A stretch of DNA of 64,000 bases. Origin: Chrysopilus asiliformis (taxonomy: Eukaryota; Arthropoda; Insecta; Diptera; Rhagionidae). This document shows positions 35,530-48,299 of the stretch, piece by piece (the first letter of the stretch is position 1; each line of letters opens with the position of its first letter). Below the pieces are notes generated by a model. That model ran no database searches and was not told where the DNA came from. It saw only the letters and a list, made by a program, of their open reading frames with translations. The translations under genes were made by a program, and so were the position numbers. The stretch covers positions 61,167,182 through 61,231,181 of the forward strand of contig OZ035963.1 in the NCBI GenBank assembly GCA_964034945.1. The letters are read 5' to 3'.

Positions 35530-35965
35530 CCGTCAGACCACCTTCCTGCTATCTTACTGAATTTTGACCGGCTTTTTACGATTAGTAAAGATTTTTTTTC
35601 ACCTCCAACCTCATCCCACCCAAATTTTTGGACGACGGCTTTGATATGTCCGGACTGGCGGAAGCAATTTCGATTGGATTTTTTATTTTCGTTAGAAAAA
35701 TTTGTTTTCTCTCCTCTCTTCCCCACCCGATTTTTGGAACCACCTTTCTGCTATTTTCTGAACCTGTTGTGCGTTTTGAATCGAGGTTTCTCCATAAAAG
35801 AAGTCGTTCCTTAAACCGAATTTTTCTCGACCATGAATCTACTCTTCCCGTTCTTCGGAACCCCTTTTCTGCTATCTCCTGCACGTCTAAAAGGATTTTG
35901 ATCTACCAGAGCATAGATTGCTTTGGTGATTGCTTTGGTTAGCAGAGCATAGATTGCTTTGGTGA
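35530..35965. repeat. Degenerate ~120-bp repeats and a short duplication
   Basis: The core CnnnCTTTCTGCTATnTTCTGAAC recurs near 35545, 35745 and 35865. At the right edge AGCATAGATTGCTTTGGTGA is duplicated 35 to 40 bp apart. Overlapping open frames on both strands follow from the repeats. Confidence 0.5.
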
Positions 35966-37944
35966 GAAGCCGAAAGCCAAATATTTTTTTTAAATAAATT
36001 TGCCAGTGGTGGCAAAAAAAGGGGGAAACGATTTTCTAGTGAAGGCTTTATCGTGAAGGCCATATAGTGAAGGATTTTAAATTGAAATTCATTCAGATTT
36101 TTATTAAATCCAAGTGAATTTCAAGTTAATAATCACTCTCTAAAATTTATTTATCCCAAATCGAAGTCTTCTTCATATCAATCAAAAATTCATCGTTCAG
36201 CAAACCATTTTGGAATAATTTGAATTGGCCTCAATTTAAACTCGATTGATGGGAAAATTCATTTTAAAAAAGCATTTACACATCAACGAAATTTCACCCA
36301 AATGAATATCGCCAATGAATGCAATTTCTGTTGGCTGAGTTGAGTGGATTTTATATGGTTTCCAATACTAATTTATGAAGGGATCAGAATTTTTTTCAAA
36401 CATTGAATTTCACTGAATTAATTGAATTCAGCAGGAGTTCCATTTAAATTTAGAGAGGGTTTCTTTTAAAAATACCAATTGAACATTCTGTACTTCAAAA
36501 GGTTGAAATTCACAGAAAAAAATCTTTGAGGACTTTTCTCTTTTACAGAAAAAAAAACTTGATTATTTTATAATATCGAAATTACGGATTCGTTCTTAAA
36601 ATGCTGCTTTTAAAAAAGGACGATTTTTTTAATATTCAAACGAAGTTCAAATTTCCAAAAAACTTTCCATAAAACCAATTCCGTTAAAAGGATTCAAGTA
36701 GGAAGCAAATGAAATCTGAATTTGAAACATTCATCCAAAAACTGTTTAGTTTACGTAAGCTGCAACATGAAGCATAAAAAACCATTTGAAAAATGTAAGT
36801 TTGTTCTAGGAAAAATTGCTCTTCAAGCGAGTCGGGTTTTTCACATACAAAAACACAAAACTCTAGGGGATGATAATCCATCGGACCAGCAAACGTTATA
36901 CAGAGGTAAAAGCGTAGATAAATAAATAAATTTGTAAAGTGAAATTATTTCCACATCACTTTTCGCTCGTACACTTCGCACTAGAATGGAGACGACATGA
37001 CGGACGAGCACTTCAACATGCAGTAGAATTTAAGGATTTAGGGATGTTTTTGACGGATGAATGAATGCAACGAAGACTAAGTGAAAGTTAGCACAGGTGG
37101 GGAATCGAATGCATTTCTATACACATACAATGACAGGGCCAACAAATTGTTATTACGCCAATTATGTTGATTACAATAGAAACTTGAGGCGGATTGGCAT
37201 GATTTTCTTTAGAAATGTTTACTGGGAAACACACAATCCTTTTTAAATTCACAATCGAGTGGCATTCATGTCCAAAATGAGATGAAGTTTTCTTTGCAAG
37301 TGACAAAATTGCACTTCAGATCAATGGGAATTTCCAAATATTGTTAAGAATGTGGAATTTTTAAAAAGATTGGCATTGGAGGAAATTTTCAATATATATT
37401 TTTTTTATTTTAAGTTCAAGAAAACGGGAGAAGAAAGAAGAATTTGGGGCAAATTTCGTGCTGTATTTTTGGATGTGGGAATTGTATTGAAGGGTAAAAT
37501 ATAAAAATATATGAAAAACTGCCAAAAAAAATAATTCAGGAGGGAGGAGCAAGAGGGGGCTAAACGGTAGTGTGGTGTTGGCTGGTTTTGAAGAGGGGCT
37601 TTACGTCCTCGCGGTTGGGTTCATCGTCTATACCTTCGATGTCCTTTAACAATAGTTAGATATCTCATTCAAACAGCGAAAAAGTGTGGCTACTGAGGGA
37701 GGAAAGGGGATCCGACAAAAATTAGTGTACTAAAATTTTTTGTTTGGATCAACAACTTGAATATTTTTTCTGATCAAAATGAATTGTGTTGAAGTTTTAG
37801 ACATGCGAATTATATTGAAGGAAAAAAAATCCAAAAGGAGCATTCTGTCACAATAATATGAGCGGCAAAGGGCGCCACAATTGTGGATTCATTTGACAGA
37901 AGCGAAAGGGCGTGGGTGGGGAGGGGCGGGGGGGAGAGTGGCGG
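35966..37944. other. No gene recognised
   Basis: A+T-rich. A recurring ATGCGAATTATATTGAAG motif occurs at 37804. Confidence 0.5.
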
Positions 37945-38131
37945 AAGGCATTCTCGAAATTTCCGAATTTGACGTTTGCGTCAGTTTACGAGGTTAATTA
38001 CGAACCAAAATTGTCGCGTCAATTTACGATGGTTGCGTAAAATGTTTTCCAAACAAACTTTAACAGTTCATGTATGAGGTGGTAAACTTAAGCGATTTAC
38101 GGGACATTTTCGAGATTTCATGAATACCCCT
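37945..38131. mobile_element. TTCATGAATACCCC MITE family copy
   Basis: Right end GATTTCATGAATACCCCTAG, left end GGCATTCTCGAAATTTCCG as a degenerate inverse. The core is GTCGCGTCAATTTACG...TTGCGTAAAAT. Confidence 0.55.
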
Positions 38132-39072
38132 AGTAAAAATATATATTTCCGAATCAAGAAATAACAAAAGATAAAACTTGTACACAAACGTTTACTAATA
38201 AAGTCATAGACTACTTTTGAATAGAATTTGCGCCCTCTCATCGAACAAGCAAAAACTTTTTCAAACATTTCTACGTCTAAAAATCTCTCATTTCACATTA
38301 TATGCAACAATAGACCAAGAATCTGTAAAGTGCCTACTCTTAAATACACGATTTAGAGATGGTAGACGTATTTTTTTCGTCGCAATTACAGGCACCTTTG
38401 TAAAATGGTTCGTATGACACATATGCATAATATGCACTCGTTTTATATGCAATTTCTCGCTATTTATGCTGTTATTTATCATGTTAAGCTGTGAATAGCT
38501 TTAATGCCAACAGTACAAAAAAAATCGTTACATAATGGTAAAAAGATTTTCTGTGAAAAATGAACAGTCGTAGAATTGCCAAGTTCTATAGAATTATGCT
38601 CGTTAATGTTAACAAGGTACATGACACAGCTTAAGACAATGGAACTTGCTAACTTTACAAAACTTATGTAAATCGCTTTATTAATACACACACATACATA
38701 CACAGCCATGTATATCTATCTAACATAAAAAGTATGAAAGATACTACTGAATGAGGCAATTACCTTTTTAGAAAACTTTAAGAGTTTATTTTGGAATGTT
38801 TTTTTTTTCACTTTAATAGAAGAAACGTGAACGTGTTTTTCAAAGGGAAATTTTCTAATGAAATGTTTTTCGTTTCATGAAATTTCCATTAAGAAAATCA
38901 TGTAATGTTAATGTTTTAATTAGAAAAATTAGTTGCTTTTCAATTCTAAAGAAGTTACTTTTAATACGACTAAGAAGTTGCCGTGGAAATTAAACATAGT
39001 TTGAAGATTTTCTTAAAAAGTTGAATGAATGAAAATCAAGTAACAGAAATAAATGAAAACAAGAGGAACTCC
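38132..39072. other. No gene recognised
   Basis: A+T-rich; a CACACACATACATACACA stretch near 38688-38703. Confidence 0.5.
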
Positions 39073-39458
39073 AAACATAACAAAAGCTATAATTGCCAAT
39101 CTGGCAATCATTGGAGACCCGTATGGTGATATTCGTATCAAAATTCGAACAGTTGTACCAAAATTCCACTTTGAAGTCAAACTTTCCAATAAGATTTTTT
39201 AAAATTTATTCCAATCGGATTTTGATGTATGGGAGTTTTATGTAGAATCATATCCTAAATAACTTTTGTTCTTGGACTTTTTTGATAAGATGCGTCGTTT
39301 TTGAGATATTCACAAAAAACGATTTCGTTCGTATGGGGGGTACCCCCCCTAATGGTCCATTTTTGCCCATTAACGAACTTAGCCTCGCATTTTACGAAAA
39401 ACGGATCTGCGCAAAATTTCAAGTCTCTAGCTCAATCCGTGCGCCCGCAATCCGCGCC

Positions 39459-39492
<34 letters not shown>

Positions 39493-39654
39493 GGACGGAC
39501 AGACGGACAGACGGACGGACATGCAGAAATTAAATATTTTTATCATTCTAAACACACTGGTGTAATTCATTTTTTTGTGCGATGACGGGATCTTGGCGTT
39601 ACAAACGGTAAGGCAAAGTTAATATACCCTTTGGTTTCACCATACGGGTATAAA
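39073..39654 (+). repeat. Module-repeat family, copy C
   Basis: It begins AAACATAACAAAAGCTATAA with a small stem ATTGCCAATCTGGCAAT, has one module (GATTTTGATGTATGGGAGTT), a TATGGGGGGTACCCCCCCTA palindrome, the CTCGCATTTTACGAAAAACG block, a CAGA then CGGA microsatellite (39461-39520) and ends TTCACCATACGGGTATAAA. It is nearly identical to 60025-60633. Confidence 0.85.
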
Positions 39655-39869
39655 TATATTAAAAATGTAGGTATACTTCAGTTATTTCAACGTCTCTGAA
39701 TTATCGTTATTTTTATCCAGAACTTTTACATAACAAAACCATTAAAATGCCTTTAATCACAAAAGCCGACCTTTTTTAATTCTTCAAAATGTTGATCTTT
39801 GTGAAAATGTAGGAAGAAGAAAAATGTCGTATGTAGGAAGAAAAAAAATGTAGGAAGAAAAAAGACAGA

Positions 39870-40592
39870 GGTTCCCAACCTTTTTTCTATCGAAGTTGCG
39901 TTTATTAGAAATTGAGAGTCATAAAAAGATTGTTGAACTCATTTTACGACTTTGATTTTAAAGCAATATGGCGTCGCTTGTCTATTTTAATCATTTCTGT
40001 TAAAAAAATCAAAAATTCCACCTGCGGCGTATTCCTTCTCAGGATAATTTTTAAACAAAACAAGACGTGATACCTCACACGTTTAGGGGGAAGGGGGTGC
40101 TACCGTCGTATGACAGCGGTACTAAATTCACACAAAAAAAATGAGGAAAACGCGCCACAAGAGGGGGGGTATTTGAAATAAAACATAAATTAGCCACAAG
40201 GTAAAATCATTCAAGAGAAATGCCCTGCAGGTGAAAATTTTTACTGCTCAAAGTCAAATATCAGATGACAAACGGTCGGAGTTGATCAGGACGCGAAAAG
40301 AAGTAGAAGAAGAAGCAGAAGCAAGAGTAAAGAAGACAAGGAGAAGAAGAAAAAGAAGAAGAAAGTGCATCATAACTTTATTTTGTTAAAAAACCATTGA
40401 AAGGGAGACTTCTTCCTTCAAAACCTGCGATTGATTAGTTTTCAAGGACTTTTTTTATTTTCATAAAAATTGGTCGAATTTCTTCGTGGTCGTAAGGACA
40501 TTTTTATTCGTAAGGACTTTTTTATTCTCATAAAAATTTGTCGAATTTCACGCTAAAAATGTCTGGCAACCCATCGGTTGGAAAACACTGTT
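39870..40592. mobile_element. hAT-like remnant with GGTTCCCAACC end
   Basis: The left end CAGAGGTTCCCAACCTTTTTT matches a common hAT terminus; the right end (reverse complement) CAGTGTTTTCCAACC is a degenerate partner. No target duplication was found. Inside are a CCTGCGGCGT motif (40021), a GGGGGAAGGGGGTG ACGTCA-type stretch (about 40064-40190) and a polypurine run (40300-40370). Confidence 0.45.
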
Positions 40593-41339
40593 ATTTAAAA
40601 AAGTATTTACCAAGAAACCCATCAAACTCTTCCGAAAAATCATTTCAACTTATGGTGGAATCCTTTTTTACTTTTAACTTTTGATTGAAAATTCCTTGAA
40701 ATTTAGAACATCTTCAGATAAATATTTTGTTTTTACCTAAGAATTAAAAGAAAGAAAAACCGAAAATAGATTGCAACTAAATTGGATTTGTTTATTTAGA
40801 ATTTCGCATAAAACTCAACAAATCATCCTCCAGATGGCTGAAATTATAAACTTTACTTGCTGTTTTTCCTTGGAATCAGGGTACATCCACTGTGCAGATA
40901 AAAGGATATATAGTAAGCGAGTTGATTTAACTGAATAAACTAAGAGAAAGTTTAAAATTATTGGAAAAGTTAAGGTCAAGGGTAACAGCAATAAAAGTTT
41001 ATAACTTTAAAACGATAAATGGTCAAATCGACTATTTCGGTTCATTGTAAAATGTACATGTTGGGATGTAGGGACGTATAGAATTGTTGCAAAATCGACA
41101 AAAAGTTTGCATTATTTTGTATCTTTTCCTGGTTTATTCAATTGGAATGAGAAGTAGACATAGATTAAAGAGAATTATTTAGTATGTAGACAATTTAATT
41201 ACCGAAATTCTAGGTGAATTATTTCAAGAGAAATTCTATTGTGGATTTATTCACTGTAAATAATGATTTTTAATTGAATTGAAAGTAAATTGTAGATAAG
41301 ATAGGGCGAGAGTTGCAAGAAACGGAATTGCGAATACTA
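40593..41339. other. No gene recognised
   Basis: A+T-rich sequence with no recognisable feature. Confidence 0.5.
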
Positions 41340-41660
41340 TTTAAGCCCCCCCCCCCTTCGCACCCGCACGCACCAGCCCTCCCCCAATGCTTCCTCCTGC
41401 TCCACCTCAAGTTCCTTCCACTTGATCATACAATAAAGTTCAGGAATCTCTCTATTCCGCGAACAACAAAACTCTGGAACAACTTACCACCTGATTACAA
41501 CCAACACTCATTTCCCCTATAAAAGCAACGTAGCTGTAAACAAGGTGTACCAAGTGCAGCAGGACGGTGTGCAGTGCCGAGGAGGCCCAAAAATGGCTAC
41601 CGTGTATTCTAGAGAGAATAAGATTTGTTTCCAAACGGACAATTACCATATATTAGCATA
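41340..41660 (+). mobile_element. Non-LTR retrotransposon fragment, RT C-terminus
   Basis: A plus-strand frame contains LKFLPLDHTIKFRNLSIPRT then TKLWNNLPP, the pattern found at the C-terminal end of non-LTR reverse-transcriptase ORF2 proteins of Jockey/CR1 type (F.PRT..LWN.LP). After one extra base near 41517, the next frame continues with KSNVAVNKVYQVQQ, which fits the next part of such proteins. The rest of the ORF is absent, so this is a 5'-truncated, frameshifted relic. A C-run at 41345-41355 lies at its start. Confidence 0.65.
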
Positions 41661-41794
41661 ACGACTGCCAAAGGCGCACTTGTACCGATTCGGAGGGGTT
41701 GGTTTAAAATCACTGGAGGTTGATTTAAAAAAAAATTAAGCTCATATATAAAAGCACCGGCTGCTGCAGTTTGTAGGGAAAACGGTGTTCTATA

Positions 41795-41997
41795 CACTGA
41801 GAGAAATAATAGGACAGATTCCTACACAAACTAGGAATATACGAGACAGCGAAATTTTTTGGTGACGACTCCCAAACAAAAGGGGAATTCATGCCCAAAA
41901 ACTAAAACTAAAAATTTTTCCCAAAATTATAGGAATAATTCCATATTTTTAGGGAATCATAGCAGAAGAGTCCATTGTATTTAGATTTCTCTCCGTG
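41795..41997. mobile_element. TA-flanked MITE with CACTGAGAGAAAT ends
   Basis: Ends CACTGAGAGAAAT and CACGGAGAGAAAT, inverted, 12 of 13 matching. TA at 41793-41794 and 41998-41999. It is 203 bp with no coding capacity. The termini fit a Tc1-mariner-type MITE, but the superfamily is inferred from the TA alone. Confidence 0.7.
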
Positions 41998-42001
41998 TAC
42001 A

Positions 42002-42810
42002 GCTCATGAACATTAAAAAAAACGCGCCTATTATCCTACTTGAAATTTCAAAAACAATGTAGGCGTAACACCTGCAAGAGTCTAACATCCACAAAAAAGT
42101 GAAAAACATCCTATCAATTGTGATGCGCTTCAGTTGTTTGCAGACTTAAAACAACAGCATGGAAAATTGTTCCAAAATAGAAAATAATTGTTTGGGAAAA
42201 AAAGGAAAAATCCTGAAAAAAGCCTTGAAAAATCGCTTCTGGTGCATATTCAAATCATTTTCATGGAAAACGAATATAAATTGGGAGGCGTCGTTTGGTC
42301 TGGTGGTGATGGCATGGAAAAACTCGTCTGTTCGTCAACAAAACGTTGAGAAAATGATGGGAAATAATGACTTTTCCAAGTGGACAAGTGACTTCCTGTG
42401 GAATTTCGTATTAAGTACAACAAATGTGGAATGGAATTCCCGAGATAAAAGTCTTCACAATATTCCATTCCATTTTATTATGAATTCAGCTGATAACTAT
42501 CTTTCTATCTATAAAGTGTTGTATAGAGTACGATATGTTTCTCTCATTAGGTAGACAGGATGTTATCCATGGTTATGAATTAAGTTGGCTAGCAGGAACT
42601 GAATTACCATCAGGACTAAAACTAAAACTAGAATTCGAATAGAAAACCGACGAGACAAACAAGCATTAGACAAACAAACACACATAAATACAAAAACACA
42701 ATTCCTTCCATTTCCATTTGAAAATCTAAAGCCAGACAAAAGTACGATTTCGTCAAAACTATAGAAATATATACCATGCAAAAATGTAAATGCGATTATA
42801 GAGAGACGAA
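42002..42810. other. No gene recognised
   Basis: A 131-codon open frame runs 42159-42554 on plus, but no domain or splice context supports it as a gene. Confidence 0.45.
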
Positions 42811-42813
42811 TAA

Positions 42814-43290
42814 AGGAGCCGCTCCATTGCCATGACTTTTTACCATGACAAAAAAATGCAGGAAACTAGAGCAAGATAGACTTATGTAGATCTAAAAAGG
42901 AATGACTGAATACAAGTTAAACGCTATCCCTTCCAGTTTAACAACTTTATAGGAATCATATCAAACCTTATGCTATGAATATAATGTTCAAATTGGCATG
43001 GTAACAAAGCTTTTGAGAAAAAGCTTTTGGCATGCGAAGGAGAAAAATTACATCACGCTATAATAACAGTTTGAATGTGTCCGTGCTTACTATTCACTTA
43101 CAGGGACAATGTGTGATTGTATTAGAAATCGCCATAAAATCGCCATAACAAAAGAGGAGAAATTATTTTTGCATTTGCCGACAAATTTTTGCAGTTGATT
43201 CTTATCTCCCTTTCTCGCCAAGGCATCTTCACATAAATGTGTCTCATTTTTTTTGTCATGGTAAAAAGTCATGGCAATGGAGCGGCTCCT
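42814..43290. mobile_element. TAA-flanked MITE, PIF/Harbinger-like
   Basis: A 477-bp element with TAA at 42811-42813 and 43291-43293 and inverted ends starting AGGAGCCGCTCCATTGCC that match perfectly for about 43 bp. A 3-bp TAA duplication is typical of PIF/Harbinger. No transposase was found. Confidence 0.82.
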
Positions 43291-43293
43291 TAA

Positions 43294-44099
43294 AGAAGCA
43301 ATTTCATTCTAGTTGACAACATGTAATATAGAAAAAAAGAAACAATAACCGAATTTCGTCATCATCCCTCCATGTAATTCGTGTAATCCATATGCATATA
43401 AATGAGTATTTTCCCGAGACACGATGGATGTTACTATCACCACTCGTATCGATGTTGTAAGTGTTGTACACGCACATTTTGATATCGAAATATCGAAAAA
43501 ATTCCCATTTTTGAGACGTTCTGGCAAAGGAGGGAACCTAAAATGGCAATTTGTCGTTGTCTTTGCAAAAAAACGACTAAAATAACATAGAAGTAGGTAT
43601 TCTCGTTAAGAAAACCCACAGCATGACAAGCACTATAGTATGTAGCACAAATGTCTCAAGGATAAATGAATGGAGATACCGACAACCAGAGCCGTACCTG
43701 GGCATTTGTTGTTGTTGTTTCGCTAGAGCGAAAGGGATCCCGGAAATCACCAAAAATACATACTAGAAAGAATCAACATTTTTTCGAACATTTAAGTCAC
43801 CATATTTTAATTCAGAAGTCGCCAGATTATAGGGTATCAATTTCCTGGAGGTCAATTCGCGTTCCGAAAAATGAAAATGAAATGACTTTTCACAACCCAG
43901 GTGCCGAGAAAATATTGAAATCAAATGAGTTTTTGACACTAAAACATAATCGGAAACGCACACTTTTCACGAGAAAGATTTTCCCGTGAAAAATTTTCCC
44001 GAGAAAATTTTCATAGACTGCGAATCGACGTCCTGAAGTCGATTTGAAATTTTGGGGCTTCAGGAATGTTGAAAATTATGTGTTTTTCATCTGTGGCAA
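43294..44099. other. No gene recognised
   Basis: A short AnTTTTCCCGnGAAAA duplication is present near 43968-44010. Open frames on both strands match nothing recognised. Confidence 0.5.
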
Positions 44100-44690
44100 A
44101 TTCTTTAACGATTTTTTTACCCAGGGCGCATATATTTAAAAAAAATCGCTTGCAGCGGATTTTTTTTTGTGGTTTTTCTTTCACTATTTCAGTTTCATTT
44201 ATTTATCAAGTGTGAAAAAGCTGAGAAAATTCAGTTACTCCTTGCTTGGTCGCCAAAGTAGTCGATAAGGAGTTGATTTAGAATTTTTTATAGACAACTT
44301 CGGCCTAAGGGTTGTCGTAAATTGTTTGTTTCCGACTTGTTGGTCATTGGTTAGGCAAATTTTCATCAATGGCGCGCATATATTTTAGAAACTTTTACCA
44401 GCGGCTCTTTTTTTCAACCAATTTTGATAGTAAGTGCATATATTTCTAAAATTTGACCTGCGGCGCATATTTTTCTCGGCATTTCAGTTCCATTTATACA
44501 AAAATGTGGCAGCTTATTAGGCTCTATCACAGAATCCGATACGAATGGTTCGGATCGTGTTGTTAGTGTTTTATACTTTATAGTGTTCGGAGTTTACGAT
44601 CCGAACCATTCGTATCGGATTTTGTGATAGGGCCTATTGTGATATCTTACAACCTACGGCGCATTTCTCCCAGAAATGCCTATTTGAGGC
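44100..44690. repeat. CCTGCGGCGCAT array with inserted foldback
   Basis: Four degenerate units near 44151 (CTTGCAGCGGAT), 44397 (ACCAGCGGCTCT), 44457 (ACCTGCGGCGCATAT) and 44653 (ACCTACGGCGCATTT), each followed by a T-rich stretch. The foldback at 44518-44636 interrupts it. Confidence 0.6.
44518..44636. mobile_element. 119-bp foldback element
   Basis: The arms begin TAGGCTCTATCACAGAATCC and pair with two mismatches over about 41 bp, with a roughly 37-bp loop. No TSD was resolved. Confidence 0.75.
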
Positions 44691-46246
44691 CCTGTGAAAA
44701 CCCATCCCAAAATTCTCCTTTTTAAATGAGTTTTCCCAGAGGTTTCAGTACAAAATAAAACGAAATTGGCCAAAAAAGCCAAAAGCTGTTCAAATCTTAT
44801 TGAATTGTGCGAAATTATACCTCAACATCGATGAAGGGGTGTCAATAAATTCCACTTTTAATACACTTTTACGGTGGTATAATTTCAGAGCTACACCGTT
44901 CCAAATTATACCCGTTTTACCCCGAAAATTTACAAAATCTAACAAAAGGTTAAGTTCTAATTGCGTTTCCTTAGATAATTTCCAGAATTTCGAACCCAAC
45001 TTTATATAGTTTTAGATTCCGGGAGGCATTGGAAATTGTCCAATTATTCCAAGGCAAACGAAGGCCATATTTTGAATTTCTATACTCGAGAGATAGTTTG
45101 TGTCTGCAAGTGTGTTTCCATATAATTGTAAATATATTTAACACCCACTGATTTCTCACAAGGGGGATGCCCGTAATGTAGTTTGCAGATTTACTCACAG
45201 ATGAAATAACAAAGTAAAACGTTGCCAAAATGTGTTTAATACACATACGTCAGTTCGAATTTCACATTTTCCATGTTGAGTACAAGATAAATGAATGGAA
45301 TTTCAAGTATTTTACGGGAAAACATTTGAGGATTTACTATTGGTACGAAGTTCACTATTCAATTAATTAATTTTCTTGGGAAAACGTCACTTTTGGGGGA
45401 ATTTGGAATCTTAAAGTTATGGAAATAAATATAAAGTTTCTATTTTCCTACACTATTTAACGAATAATGTAAAAAGTACACGCGGACAAATGCAGGAAAA
45501 ATTTTTTAACTTAAATTTTTAGTACAACTAAAAATTTATGTCAAAAATGGCATGCTTCGATGGAAGTACTTTGGCTAATCACGTGGAAGAAAGCCCCATC
45601 GAAAAAAATCTTCCCCAATTCACTTCCAGGCTAAAGAAATTGTTATTTTCCCCTCGACATTTTTTCGCGTATCAGTCAGTCTTACGACCCTATAAAGACA
45701 TTAATAACATGGCTCTGAAGTTCTCTTTCTTTCAACATCTTTGGGTTTTCTTTGAAAAAATTACTTTTCAACATTTTTTCTGATAATTACGTTTGTTGAA
45801 AATCCAATTTCAATTAGAAAACAGTCAATTTTTTTACTGGATGTCACTTTTAAGTGCATGTAAATAAGTAGGTATCTAAAAAGCCAAGTATGGAGAATTC
45901 GCTTTCAGTTTTCCTATAGTATAGATTCTTATGCTACTTTTTTTACAGCGATGGCATTGACCCACTTCACATCGAGTCGGTATTCTTAAAATAAATAAAA
46001 AAACATATTCAAGAAATGCATAACCAACTGAACTGCGAAGCGAAATAGCAAACGATTGCATTATAAATTGCAGAAACAAATCTTATTGGTAGTAGAATGA
46101 GTCATATATAACAAAACGCAAGAAATTTCAGTTCATATAGAAGATTTTCTGACGTATTTGACTTGGCATATCGCTCCTTTGAAAGCGGTTTAAAAACGAG
46201 TTTGTAGTCGGAAATTTGTCAAAGCCGATCTAAGTCGGACAAATTT
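44691..46246. other. No gene recognised
   Basis: A+T-rich; no supported feature. Confidence 0.5.
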
Positions 46247-46250
46247 CTTA

Positions 46251-46440
46251 AGAGCTGTCCACGAATTAGTTCGCATATTTGAAGGGGGGAGGGTGGAGAG
46301 GGGCGGTTGAGGAGGAGGGGGGAGGGGAAGATATGAGAGTTATGGAAGTATAAATTCCATCCAAAAAATTGTGAACATTGTGTTGGGGGGAGCGGTCCGA
46401 AAAGTCAAAATTTATCGTGACGTATTTCATAGACAGAATC
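46251..46440. mobile_element. ACGTCA-type MITE, copy
   Basis: Left AGCTGTCCACGAATTAG, a GGGGGGAGGGTGGAGAGGGG interior, right ATCGTGACGTATTTCATAGA. The ends are diverged. Confidence 0.55.
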
Positions 46441-48299
46441 CTATACTGGTGTCACTACATCACTGTATAAGAGAAGGGCTGTGTCTCGGTATGTCTGTCC
46501 GCCAAAAACTCGAGTTCAATAAGTTCAAAATTTTGAAGGAGCTTTCTGGATCAAAGGAAGTGTTTTTTTTAAGGTTTGCGATACCTCGAAGTTTTCGTTC
46601 TGTCCAACCCCCTCGCCTGCTATCTTTTGAACTGTTAAAGCAATTTGAATTCTGATTTTACTATTGGGCTAATGTCTTCCAATTAAAAGTTTAGAAACAC
46701 TAAATTCAATTCCACATCTTCCCCCGCCCCCCTCTTTATTATTTCTTGTACCTCAAAAGGGATTTAAATAAAGCCGGTTTCAGGCAGATGAAAATACGGA
46801 AAAAATACGGCAGTGGTTGGAATCAGGAGCAGAACCTTCTCTTTTTATTTTCTCCATGAAAAACGTTGACCACTTAGTTTTGTCTAAAAACATTCACCAA
46901 GTTGATTGGAATCATATTACAAAAATATCTTTCTATCTGTTAGTACAGGAACGTAGATTTTGTATAAGGATGTCATGTGGTGAAAACATTAGCTAGTTTT
47001 TTCTTATCCCCTAGCCTTCTATCTTCAGAACACTTCAAATAACTTTAATATTGTTTTTCTTAACAACCCCGTCTGCCTTTAAGGAAAAATTACGCCCACT
47101 TAAATTATCTGCAATAATACTACAAAATGATTTTTTTTTATATTAAAAAAAGGTGGATTTTTTCAGCAAATAAAATTTCTTCTACGAATGACGCCAGTAA
47201 GCCCACCGTCACACAAATTCCTGATTACATTCCAATTTATTATTTTCTCTTTTCCAGATAATAGTATGCCATTTGATAGTTTGCTGATGGCATTTCCGAG
47301 AAACGAGAATCGAAAACGATTTGTACAAGTTGACAAATATTTTATTTACAAGGAGTTTATAGCATTAAAATTTCAACAGAACGAAATGGAAGCGAATATC
47401 GTAAAAATTTATGGAAAAAAATTTTTGCTCGATTTTTTTCTGCACAAAAAATGTTTTTTTTTGTCCCAGTAATAAAACCATTTCGATCGATATATTCTGT
47501 GCACCCGAAAAAAATCCGCCCTTCGACCAGGATGGGTTACTTTCATCCTAACTGTTAGTGAATGTTTCTGAAAAATGGAAGCACTTACGGAAATTTCCTT
47601 TATCCGTATTTTTCGGTGACCTTGTTTGGCCCCAATCCACTTTTAAGTATGGCACAACAAAAAACCCCGGGGGTGAAAAAAACAAAATATAAGTGAGATG
47701 ACAAAAGTGAAATAGTAACTTAATGTCCAACACCTGTTAGCTCTATAAATCACAAAAAAGTAAACTTGGCAATAACATCTTTTCGCCAAAAGTTTTCACT
47801 TATGGTAGATTCTCGTGTGCGTTGGACTGACGAGCACCCCAATTCCACGAGCATCCATTAAACACTGGAAAATGTAAACAAATAAAAAAACTTTAATATA
47901 AAAAACGCGAATACAATATGAGCCATAAAAAAATAATCCCCTCAGGAATAATACAACCGCAATCAAACACGTGAGCGACGAAACGAAGGGGCAGTTGTGG
48001 TCCACACTAAAAATTTCAGCACACCCAAAATTATTTTAAGGATGCCACCCTCAAAGTTTTCTTCCTTGCACATACCAGAAAATGTCCTTCGTTGTGTTAT
48101 TCCAGATGACCAAAGATTACTTGCATTTTACAGGAAAATTTCAAAAAAAGCAAAACACACCGGGACACACTTTTTTTTGTCCCACGCCCCTCTTCGAAAA
48201 TTTCAAAAAGTCCTCCTTTTTAGTCCTATTCTACATTCAAGGGAAATTTTGTGCTCACATCCACATAACAAATGAGGCCGACTAAAGTCGGTGACCAGT
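46441..48299. other. No gene recognised
   Basis: Recurrent CTGCTATCTTTTGAACTGTT and CTTCTATCTTCAGAACACTT sequences (46614 and 47014) resemble the 35530-35965 repeats. A perfect short palindrome CCGACTAAAGTCGG lies near 48277. Confidence 0.45.

Noticed and set aside
39282..39585. Open frames with TDRQTDRQTDRRTDG-type repeats (also at 24294-24665 and 60198-60510)
   Set aside because: They are read through the CAGA/CGGA microsatellite of a non-coding repeat family; all frames of such a tract stay open.
39870..40592. A confident hAT call from the GGTTCCCAACC end
   Set aside because: The right end is degenerate and no 8-bp target duplication was found, so it is kept only as a low-confidence remnant.
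42159..42554. 131-codon plus-strand frame
   Set aside because: No recognisable family, no start or splice context, Lys/Asn/Phe-rich composition expected in A+T-rich DNA.
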